Source: JAAFHB01 sp942493325 (GTDB lineage Bacteria > Bacteroidota > Bacteroidia > Bacteroidales > Prolixibacteraceae). From it: a DNA stretch of 64,000 nucleotides. The DNA is taken from NCBI GenBank assembly GCA_942493325.1, contig OW818689.1, forward strand, positions 868,001-932,000. Reading direction: 5' to 3'. Each line of letters starts with the position of its first letter. Position 1 is the stretch's first letter. The notes beneath the pieces are model-generated. The model was not told the origin of the DNA. It was given only the letters and a program-made list of their open reading frames with translations, and searched no databases. Both the position numbers and the translations under genes were made by a program. Shown piece after piece: positions 43,044 to 51,158 of this stretch.

Positions 43044-45494
43044 ATGAAAATAATCAACCTTCTGATTCTGGCAGGCATTTTTATTAACTTAAATCTTTCA
43101 GCAAAAGATATCGTTTTTGAGACTGCGTCCTTTAAAATGGCAATAAATGAACAGGGCGCTGTGGTGAGTGTTTACGACAAACTCAAAAAAACGGAGTATC
43201 TTCCCGGGGCACAGCAGGCATACCTGCTAAGTATCCGTTGCGACGGTGAGCTGGAACACCCTTCGCAACTAAAGCAAAAAGGGAATAAACTCACATTGGT
43301 ATTTGACAAAAACAAGGTTGAGGCCCAAATCATTGCGACGGTGAAACCTGGATATATTTCCTTCGAACTATCGGGACTTACACCTTCCGAAAAAGTTGAA
43401 CTGGTGATTTGGGGGCCATATCCCACCACTATTGGTGAAACAATCGGCGAATGTGTGGGAGTTGTCCGGAATAAGCAATTTTCCATTGGAATTCAGGCAC
43501 TTAATGTAAAGACGCTGGGAGGCTATCCAAGCGAGGAGAATGATATCGAACCTTCATACGATATTTTTGCCTCAGGTAACCTGGTCGATGTAGCTGCCGA
43601 CTGGAAAAACAAGAAATCCTACCGGGGACAAACTGCACGAGTCCAAGACTTTGGGTCTGTTATTCAGGCTTATTGCCGGAACCGGAACAAGGAACGGATC
43701 CTCACGAACTGGGCTCATGACTTTTATGTGGCTCCACCCTTTAACGATGGAGGAGTCATTGGCTCCAAGATTGCCTTATTTGGCTGCCCGCCCGAAAAAG
43801 CACTTGAAACAATAGGTCAGATTGAAATCAACGAACAGCTCCCCCACCCGATCATCGATGGTGAATGGGGTAAAACCGCACGATCGGCAACAACCTCGTA
43901 TCTGATTATTGGCTTTAATGAAAATAACCTCGATCAGGCCATGGAACTTACCAAAAAAGCCGGGCTGAAATACCTGTACCATGGAGGACCGTTCAAAACA
44001 TGGGGACATTTTGTTTTAAATGAAAAATCTTTTCCTGAAAACTGGAAAAGCATGAAAAACTGTGTTGAGAGGGCAAATGCAAAAGGTATAAAGTTAGGCG
44101 TTCATACCTTATCCAACTTTATAACTACGAACGATGCCTATGTAACTCCTGTTCCTGATAAACGGTTAGCCAGAGTCGGGGAAAGTAAAATTACGACTGA
44201 CCTTGATGAAAAATCGGAGGAAATACTCATCCAGTCACCCCAATTTTTCAACCAGATGAAAAATAATTCACTTCACGCCGTTGTAATTGGAGATGAGATC
44301 ATCCGTTACAAGGAAGTATCGGCAACTGAACCATGGAAATTAACCGGATGTGTCAGGGGCGCTTTCGATACGAAGGCTGTAGCCCATAAAAATGGCGATA
44401 ATATCGGAAAATTAATGGATCACCCCTACAAGGTTTTTTTAAGTGATGCAGACTTGTCTGACGAGATTGCCAAAAACATAGCGCGGTTATTCAACGAAAC
44501 CGGTCTGCTGCAGGTTTCATTTGATGGCCTTGAGGGAGTATGGTCAACAGGGATGGGTCAATATGCACGGAACTTATTCACCAAAACCTGGTTCGACAAT
44601 CTTAAACCCGAATTACGGGGGAAGGTGATCAACGATGCAAGTAACCCTGGCCATTTTAACTGGCACATCAATACGCGTTATAACTGGGGAGAGCCCTGGT
44701 ACGCGGGATTTCGCGAAAGTCAGACCAACTACCGGCTGATGAACCAGGATTTTTACCGCCGCAATTTCTTACCTTCCATGCTTGGATGGTTCAGTATGTC
44801 GGGGCAGACCAGTGTGGAAGATACCGAATGGCTTCTTGCAAGGGCTGCCGGTTTTGATGCCGGATTCGCGTTCAACCTGAGTTTTGACAATGTGGAAAAA
44901 AACGGGCAAAGCGAAGCCATATTTCAGGCCATGAAAACCTGGGAGACAGCCAGAATGGCCGGAGCCTTTACAACAACACAGAAGCTGATGATGGAGGATA
45001 TCAATAATGAATATCACCTCGAACCGGAGGGACCGGGAGCCTGGAAACTTTATCCCTACCAGGTCAGGCGCTTTGTTCACGAACAGAAAGAGCGCCAGCC
45101 CGGCGAACCGGTATTCAGTACTTTTGAATTCGAAAATCCATATGATGAACAGCCTATGATGTTTATCGTTAACCTGGTTCCCGGTGAAAAAAATGGTACT
45201 GCCAGCGTAGAAAAAATAGTGATCGAGGTCAATGACTTCAATAAAGTTGAAATACCGGTCGACATGGAAGCCAATCAAATCCTGAAGCTGGATGAGAAGG
45301 GAAAACTCCGGGTATTAACTCCGAACTGGAAACTTGTTAAGGAGATCACCTTGGTGGGGAAAATACCTGCATTATCACATGGAAAGAACAAAATTATTTT
45401 CGATGCTGAATTTAAGGGCGAAGGTACTTCTAAATTAAAAATTGAACTAAAAACCATCGGTAAAGCCGAAGTCCTGGTAAGCAGTGGAAAATAA
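43044..45494 (+). CDS. Secreted putative glycoside hydrolase, family unknown
   Basis: 816 residues with a signal peptide ending LSAK. The N-terminal beta-sandwich (about 20-270, FKMAINEQGAVVSVYDKLKK, GYISFELSGLTPSEKVELVI) is followed by a TIM-barrel-like region (ATTSYLIIGFNENNLDQAME, LKYLYHGGPFKTWGHF, GIKLGVHTLSN). GLLQVSFDGLEG is the best candidate for a catalytic strand, at about residue 490. The segment RLARVGESKITTDLDEK to IGDEIIRYKEVSA is an inserted beta domain. A beta-sandwich closes the chain. I do not recognise a named family. The gene is 30 bp after the UroD-like gene and 68 bp before the next, so it belongs to the operon. Confidence 0.6.
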   Translation: MKIINLLILAGIFINLNLSAKDIVFETASFKMAINEQGAVVSVYDKLKKTEYLPGAQQAYLLSIRCDGELEHPSQLKQKGNKLTLVFDKNKVEAQIIATVKPGYISFELSGLTPSEKVELVIWGPYPTTIGETIGECVGVVRNKQFSIGIQALNVKTLGGYPSEENDIEPSYDIFASGNLVDVAADWKNKKSYRGQTARVQDFGSVIQAYCRNRNKERILTNWAHDFYVAPPFNDGGVIGSKIALFGCPPEKALETIGQIEINEQLPHPIIDGEWGKTARSATTSYLIIGFNENNLDQAMELTKKAGLKYLYHGGPFKTWGHFVLNEKSFPENWKSMKNCVERANAKGIKLGVHTLSNFITTNDAYVTPVPDKRLARVGESKITTDLDEKSEEILIQSPQFFNQMKNNSLHAVVIGDEIIRYKEVSATEPWKLTGCVRGAFDTKAVAHKNGDNIGKLMDHPYKVFLSDADLSDEIAKNIARLFNETGLLQVSFDGLEGVWSTGMGQYARNLFTKTWFDNLKPELRGKVINDASNPGHFNWHINTRYNWGEPWYAGFRESQTNYRLMNQDFYRRNFLPSMLGWFSMSGQTSVEDTEWLLARAAGFDAGFAFNLSFDNVEKNGQSEAIFQAMKTWETARMAGAFTTTQKLMMEDINNEYHLEPEGPGAWKLYPYQVRRFVHEQKERQPGEPVFSTFEFENPYDEQPMMFIVNLVPGEKNGTASVEKIVIEVNDFNKVEIPVDMEANQILKLDEKGKLRVLTPNWKLVKEITLVGKIPALSHGKNKIIFDAEFKGEGTSKLKIELKTIGKAEVLVSSGK

Positions 45495-45561
45495 GGATTT
45501 TGAGCCGTAATAGCTCCTGATAAAGTAACTATCTTTATTACAAGTCGTAATATTTTAAAAT

Positions 45562-48405
45562 ATGAACAGCCCGATGAAACTACTACTTATTATATTTCTG
45601 CTGATTTTCCACCTAAATACATCAGCACAAAAACCAACAAACCTTCCTGTTTACAATAAGGGAGCAATAACGATCCAGGATGACTGGCTTATAAAAAAGA
45701 CAGATGCCAAAGCAAAACTGTACCGGACAAAGGAGGGTAAACTGGTATTCAGTAATGGAATTATTGCCCGCACGTTTACCTTGGCTCCCAATGGTGCTAC
45801 AGTAGGCCTGGACCTGTTAAGCAACAATGAATCTTTTCTGCGATCAGTCCGGCCCGAGGCTGAAGTGGAGATCGGAGGAAATAAATTCAGTGTTGGTGGT
45901 CTTTCCAGGCAGCCCATTCATAATTACCTGTTGCCTGAATGGCTTGAAAATATGGAGGCTGATTCTTCGGCATTTAAACTTGAAGATTACACTGAACAAG
46001 CAGTTAAGGCACGGTTCCCGTGGAAAAAAAGGATGGAATGGATGCCAAAGGATATGCCATGGCCGCTACCCGGGATAGAGCTTGTATTCAGATACCGGCT
46101 TGACGATACTGCCATCAGGTTACTGTCAGAAAAAATGCTCACTGACGAAAAAAGGCCGGTCCTGGCAAGTGATGAATTTCAAAGCCTTAACAGCAACTGG
46201 AAAATTTTTGCCTCCACTGCCGATGAAAGAAATTCTTTTATCAATGAAGGTAAGTCGGGCGAAATAATGGCACTCGCAAATACCGCTGTTTATGCGGATT
46301 ACACGGTTGAAAAAGGGGCTGCAGTATTTTTGGCCCGGCTCGATCCGGGCACTGACAAGTCAACTGTATTTGGACCGGGTATGGGGTTGGTTTTTAAGGA
46401 TCGGGTCATAAAAATGAACATCCGTACGGCCAGCAACGAAATCCGTTTTTACGACGGGACAAATGACAATACCATCGGAGGTATTACTCCCGGGAAACCA
46501 ATATGGTTAAGAATGGAGATTGCAGGCGATCAGCTCGTGGCAACATATTCACCCGATACGAGGGAGTGGTTTGACGCAGGCAAAGCCACGCTAAACCCAG
46601 GCGAAACCCCGGTCGCTGTGCGGTTGGGAAAAATGGATGCAAGTGGTAAAAATTCGGATGCAACGCTGAAAGGAGAGCCCGGTCGAAGCCGGTTTGAGAC
46701 TTTCCGGATTTTAGGAGCCATACCGGCTGATGTAAAATCAGCGGGCAAAGAACAATTTGCCTACATGAAAGATGTCGTTGTGGAAATTCACTATGAAATG
46801 TATGACGGGATGCCGGTTATTTGCAAATGGCTTAAAATAGTCAACCAATCAGCAAACGAAATCCGGATCAATTCCTTCAAGAGTGAGATACTGGCCGTTA
46901 CTGAACCTGAAAGTGCTGTTGACCCTAAAAAAAACTGGATGTTGCCGAATATTACGGTAGAAACAGATTACAATTTTGGCGGGATGTCGAACGAAAGCAT
47001 TTTCGGCTCGAGCGTAGCCTGGAATATTGATCCGCTCTATAAAACACAGGTTAATTATGAACGGACAACCACCTGTCTGCTGGAGACTTATCCAAAATAC
47101 GGACCAGACCAGGTCGTAAAAAGTGGCGGATCATTCGAATCATTCCGAACATGGGAACTGATTCATGACAGCCGGGATCAGGAACGTAAAGGATTGGAAC
47201 ATCGCCGGATGATGCGGGCGCTGGCTCCCTGGGCGACCGAAAATCCCATCCTGATGCATGTAAGCAGTTCGAAAGATGAAGCGGTAAAAAAAGCCATTGA
47301 CCAATGTGCTGAAGTTGGTTTTGAAATGGTAATCATGACTTTTGGCAGTGGCTTTAATATTGAAAATGAGAGCACCGAAAATATTGACCGCATGACAAAA
47401 CTGGCCGCTTATGCGCATTCGAAAGGTATTGCACTCGGGGGCTATTCCCTGCTTGCCAGTCGTAAGGTAGGTGGTGGTAATGATGTGGTTATGCCCGAAG
47501 GTATGACTCCGCGTTTTGGCAATTCCCCATGTCTTGAAAGTGAATGGGGTATCAAATATTTCGATGAACTCTATCATTTCTATGAAAAAACGGGTATGGA
47601 TATTTTAGAGCACGATGGCTCATACCCGGGTGATATCTGCGCCTCAGCAAACCATCCCGGCCATGAAGGACTCAAAGATTCGCAATGGAATCAGTTTAAA
47701 AAGATATCTGCTTTTTACCAGTGGTGCCGCGCCAAAGGAATTTATCTCAATGTTCCTGACTATTATTTCCTGAGCGGGAGCAACAAAACGGGAATGGGCT
47801 ACCGCGAAACAAACTGGTCGCTTCCACGGGCACAGCAGGAGATCATTGAACGCCAGAATATTTACGACGGAACATGGGACAAAACACCTTCGATGGGCTG
47901 GATGTTTGTACCGCTGGTGCAATACCATGGCGGCGGAGCAGAAGCCACAATTGAACCTTTAAAGGAACATCTTCCTCACTATGGCCAGCGGTTGGCCAAC
48001 CTTTTCGGAGCCGGTGTCCAGGCCTGTTACCGGGGTCCCCAGTTGTATGATGCTCCTGAAACAAAAGCACTTGTCGAAAAATGGGTCGGTTTCTACAAAA
48101 AACACCGCGAGGTTTTGGATGGCGATATTATCCACCTCCGCCGACCCGATGGCTGCGACTATGATGCCATACTTCATGTTAATCCGCAGGGTGTCGAAAA
48201 AGGATTGCTTATGATTTACAATCCGTTAAATGAAGCCATTACCCGAAATATCAAAATACCTGTTTATTATACCGGTTTAACCACTAAAGTTCAGGCTCAG
48301 CCAAATGATGGACCAGTTAAAACGTATCCGGTCAGCCGGGATTATGAAATTGCATTAACGGTAACAATTCCTGCGAAAGGATACCGGTATTTTATTTTTA
48401 AATAA
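45562..48405 (+). CDS. Putative alpha-galactosidase-like (clan GH-D-like) enzyme with inserted jelly-roll domain, copy 2
   Basis: 947 residues with a signal peptide ending TSAQ, so secreted rather than lipidated. It is a full-length paralogue of the gene at 36937, with the same LVFSNGIIARTFTLAPNGAT, FLRSVRPEAEV, FEMVIMTFGSGFN and ILEHDGSYPGD (Asp685 as likely nucleophile). The extra 208 residues come from one insertion at about 182-391. That insertion looks like a concanavalin-type jelly roll (DEFQSLNSNWKIF, YTVEKGAAVFLARLD, GKPIWLRMEIAGDQLVATYS) of the DUF1349/LamG kind and is probably carbohydrate-binding. It is placed where copy 1 has only a short loop before VEIHYEMYDG. Family and substrate as for copy 1. 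Confidence 0.68.
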   Translation: MNSPMKLLLIIFLLIFHLNTSAQKPTNLPVYNKGAITIQDDWLIKKTDAKAKLYRTKEGKLVFSNGIIARTFTLAPNGATVGLDLLSNNESFLRSVRPEAEVEIGGNKFSVGGLSRQPIHNYLLPEWLENMEADSSAFKLEDYTEQAVKARFPWKKRMEWMPKDMPWPLPGIELVFRYRLDDTAIRLLSEKMLTDEKRPVLASDEFQSLNSNWKIFASTADERNSFINEGKSGEIMALANTAVYADYTVEKGAAVFLARLDPGTDKSTVFGPGMGLVFKDRVIKMNIRTASNEIRFYDGTNDNTIGGITPGKPIWLRMEIAGDQLVATYSPDTREWFDAGKATLNPGETPVAVRLGKMDASGKNSDATLKGEPGRSRFETFRILGAIPADVKSAGKEQFAYMKDVVVEIHYEMYDGMPVICKWLKIVNQSANEIRINSFKSEILAVTEPESAVDPKKNWMLPNITVETDYNFGGMSNESIFGSSVAWNIDPLYKTQVNYERTTTCLLETYPKYGPDQVVKSGGSFESFRTWELIHDSRDQERKGLEHRRMMRALAPWATENPILMHVSSSKDEAVKKAIDQCAEVGFEMVIMTFGSGFNIENESTENIDRMTKLAAYAHSKGIALGGYSLLASRKVGGGNDVVMPEGMTPRFGNSPCLESEWGIKYFDELYHFYEKTGMDILEHDGSYPGDICASANHPGHEGLKDSQWNQFKKISAFYQWCRAKGIYLNVPDYYFLSGSNKTGMGYRETNWSLPRAQQEIIERQNIYDGTWDKTPSMGWMFVPLVQYHGGGAEATIEPLKEHLPHYGQRLANLFGAGVQACYRGPQLYDAPETKALVEKWVGFYKKHREVLDGDIIHLRRPDGCDYDAILHVNPQGVEKGLLMIYNPLNEAITRNIKIPVYYTGLTTKVQAQPNDGPVKTYPVSRDYEIALTVTIPAKGYRYFIFK

Positions 48406-48447
48406 AGGTCATCTACTTGTTTTTATGAATGTTAAAAACTTACAGAT

Positions 48448-49713
48448 ATGAAAAATCTAAACATCCTGATTCTTACATGCGTAATTTTGCTCTCATTCAA
48501 ATACGATAAAAATATTGAATTAAAATTTGTGGGAGAACCTGTGGCCAAAACGGTCCTGCAGGTGACTTATTCAGGTCAGGAAACAGGGAGTAATCTCAGA
48601 ATGAACTGGTCAGTTTCGGATTCAAAGGATGGTGAATGGGAAGTATTGCGCGGAATACATTCAAACGAAATTGTATTACTGACCAGTTATGTCGGAAAGT
48701 ACTTAAAATGTGAACTGGCCTCCGGATACGGGAGCAATGAAAAACCTATGGCCATAATCACTGAATCGCCTGTTGTTTATAATGGAAATCCCAATACTGA
48801 CTGGTTTAAAGATGCGGGCGTGGGAGTCATGCTGCATTTTCTGAAAGATGTGTTTGCAAAGGAAGGCGGATCAGTAGAATGGAACCAGGTTGTCAATGGA
48901 TTTGACGTTGAACTTTTTGCACAAAACTGCGAAGATGCCGGTGCCAATTATGTGATGTTTGCCCTGGGTCAGAATGACGGATACTATTGTTCGCCCAATG
49001 CTGCCTTCGATTCGATTGTCGGCTCGCACCCGGGCCAGTTGTGCAGTGTCCGCGACCTTCCTGCCGATCTGTACAACGCCTTAAACAAGAGAGGCATCCG
49101 GATGATGTTCTATCTTCCCGGCAATCCACCCGTTAGAAATGAGCTGGTTGACCGAAAATTTAAATACACCTACGGAAAAGATTCCCCTACTTCACAATAC
49201 ACCCAGGCATGTTGGGAAGCAGTGATCAGGGAATGGAGTCTTCGTTACAGGAAAAAGCTTTCGGGGTGGTGGTTCGACGGCATGTATCGCGGTGGAATAA
49301 TTGAAACCCGTTCCGACATGAGCCTCGCACATAATATCAGCACCCATACACTTGCCGCAAAGGCCGGTAATCACAACAGTATCGTCACCTATAATTATGG
49401 TGTGGATAAAATACAATCCAATTCGCCTTATGATGATTACAGTGCCGGTGAAGAGGGCAAAATTGTCCAGGTTCCTGAAAGCCGCTGGGTGGTCGATGGC
49501 GTACAGTGGTTTTTATTCACCTATCTGGGTGAATCATGGAGTAAAGATGGCAGGCGTTTCGAAACTTCGGAACTTGAACAATGGGCGAAAAAGGTCTTTG
49601 ACAAAGAGGGTGTGATTTGCTTTGATATTCACGCGGATAAAAGTGGCAAAATATCGCCCGACCATATTGCCCAGGTTCAGGCAGTAAGGAAGGTATTTGA
49701 CAAAACCCAATAA
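48448..49713 (+). CDS. GH29-like alpha-L-fucosidase family protein with N-terminal Ig-like domain
   Basis: 421 residues with a signal-like N-terminus. Residues about 25-110 form a beta-sandwich (VLQVTYSGQETGSNLRMNWS). A TIM barrel then starts at TDWFKDAGVGVMLHFLKDVF. CEDAGANYVMFALGQNDGYYC matches the GH29 strand that normally reads AKYxxLTxKHHDGFxxW, with the central HHDG altered to QNDG. The nucleophile strand LSGWWFDGMY carries Asp277. The two changes and the short length make this a distant GH29 relative, so fucosidase activity is only probable. It lies 12 bp before a closer GH29 gene. Confidence 0.6.
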   Translation: MKNLNILILTCVILLSFKYDKNIELKFVGEPVAKTVLQVTYSGQETGSNLRMNWSVSDSKDGEWEVLRGIHSNEIVLLTSYVGKYLKCELASGYGSNEKPMAIITESPVVYNGNPNTDWFKDAGVGVMLHFLKDVFAKEGGSVEWNQVVNGFDVELFAQNCEDAGANYVMFALGQNDGYYCSPNAAFDSIVGSHPGQLCSVRDLPADLYNALNKRGIRMMFYLPGNPPVRNELVDRKFKYTYGKDSPTSQYTQACWEAVIREWSLRYRKKLSGWWFDGMYRGGIIETRSDMSLAHNISTHTLAAKAGNHNSIVTYNYGVDKIQSNSPYDDYSAGEEGKIVQVPESRWVVDGVQWFLFTYLGESWSKDGRRFETSELEQWAKKVFDKEGVICFDIHADKSGKISPDHIAQVQAVRKVFDKTQ

Positions 49714-49724
49714 ATAATTACAAA

Positions 49725-51101
49725 ATGAAAAAATTAAAATCGTTGCTGATATCGACTTTATTATCTGCCGGATTCATCCAGGCCGCTCCCACTGTCCTTC
49801 CATCAAAAGCACATTTAAAATGGGCAGATTCGGAAATTGGAGTACTGATTCACTTTGATATGCCTGTCTTTGAACCCGGTTACAATTTCCGGAAGGACTG
49901 GAATTACCATCCCGATTTATCGGTTTTCAATCCCAAAGAACTCGATACCGATCAATGGATCAAGGCAGCGAAGGAGTTGGGTGCAAACTATGCGGTACTG
50001 GTTGCCAAACATTGCAGCGGGTTTAGCCTCTGGCCTACCAAAGCTCATCCCTATAGTGTAAAAAATACCCCATGGAGAAACGGGAAAGGCGATATTGTAA
50101 AGGATTTTGTCGCTTCGTGCAAAAAGTACGGTATAAAACCAGGTATCTATGCCAGTACAACAGCAAACGGATACCTTAAAGTGGATAACCCGGGCAAGGT
50201 AGTGTCCGGAAACAGGGACGAACAAAAGCGTTACAATGAAATTGTACAACTGCAGCTTACCGAATTGTGGTCTGAATATGGCGATTTGTTCGAAGTATGG
50301 TTCGATGGCGGAGTATTACCTGTTGAAAAAGGTGGTTTCGATATTTTGTCAATGTTAAAAAAATACCAGCCCGAAGCCCTTGCATTCCAGGGTCCTTTTG
50401 GGTATGAAAACAACATACGCTGGGTAGGAAATGAAGAAGGAGTGGCCCCCTACCCTTGCTGGTCAAGAGCCGACTCGACGACTTCGGCTTCGGGTGTGAT
50501 TGAGATCAAAGGTCTGAACGGCAATCCGGAAGGATTATTCTGGTGCCCCGGCGAAGCTGATTTCCCGTTAAGGAAAAATTCCTCCTTTCAGGGTGGCTGG
50601 TTCTGGCATAAAAACCAGGACGATCAGATCCGGAGCCTGACGGAACTCATGGACAGGTACTGCAAAAGCGTTGGCCGAAATACAAATATGCTGCTGGGCA
50701 TTGTCATTGATGACAGGGGTTTGGTTCCTGAGGCGGATGTCAAACGCATGAAAGAGTACGGTGCACTGATCAGGACCGATTTTTCGGATCTGCTGGGTAA
50801 AACTGCCGGGTCAGGTAAAGAGTATACTGTAAAATTTAAGAATCCGAAACCCGTTTCCTATGTCGTTATTATGGAAGATATTAAAGGCGGTGAACGAATC
50901 AGGGAATACAAACTCTCAGGCCTGGCGGATGGTAAATGGGTACAACTCGCCACAGGCATATCGGTTGGTCATAAAAGAATTGAGATCATCCGGGAAGGTA
51001 AATTCTCCGCGATAAAGCTTGATGTAACGAAGTCGGAAGGAGTCCCCGAAATCAGGGAGTTCGCCTGTTTCGGAAAACCGGCCGTCATAGCGGGAGACTA
51101 A
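49725..51101 (+). CDS. GH29 alpha-L-fucosidase
   Basis: 458 residues with a signal peptide ending IQAA. The barrel has EIGVLIHFDMPVFEPG, AKELGANYAVLVAKHCSGFS followed by LWPT, CKKYGIKPGIYAS, and the nucleophile strand FEVWFDGG (Asp194). A beta-sandwich occupies about 355-458. The motif order is that of GH29 subfamily B, whose members prefer alpha-1,3/1,4-linked fucose on branched glycans. The usual KHHDGF reads KHCSGF, which also occurs in this branch. It is translationally close to the preceding gene (12 bp), and the fused esterase-GH172 gene follows. It would remove terminal fucose, consistent with the FucP-type permease upstream. Confidence 0.85.
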   Translation: MKKLKSLLISTLLSAGFIQAAPTVLPSKAHLKWADSEIGVLIHFDMPVFEPGYNFRKDWNYHPDLSVFNPKELDTDQWIKAAKELGANYAVLVAKHCSGFSLWPTKAHPYSVKNTPWRNGKGDIVKDFVASCKKYGIKPGIYASTTANGYLKVDNPGKVVSGNRDEQKRYNEIVQLQLTELWSEYGDLFEVWFDGGVLPVEKGGFDILSMLKKYQPEALAFQGPFGYENNIRWVGNEEGVAPYPCWSRADSTTSASGVIEIKGLNGNPEGLFWCPGEADFPLRKNSSFQGGWFWHKNQDDQIRSLTELMDRYCKSVGRNTNMLLGIVIDDRGLVPEADVKRMKEYGALIRTDFSDLLGKTAGSGKEYTVKFKNPKPVSYVVIMEDIKGGERIREYKLSGLADGKWVQLATGISVGHKRIEIIREGKFSAIKLDVTKSEGVPEIREFACFGKPAVIAGD

Positions 51102-51158
51102 TCATTCGACGGTTCGATGCCGGGGGACCAGGTTAAAAATATTCAAAAACGGAGGACC

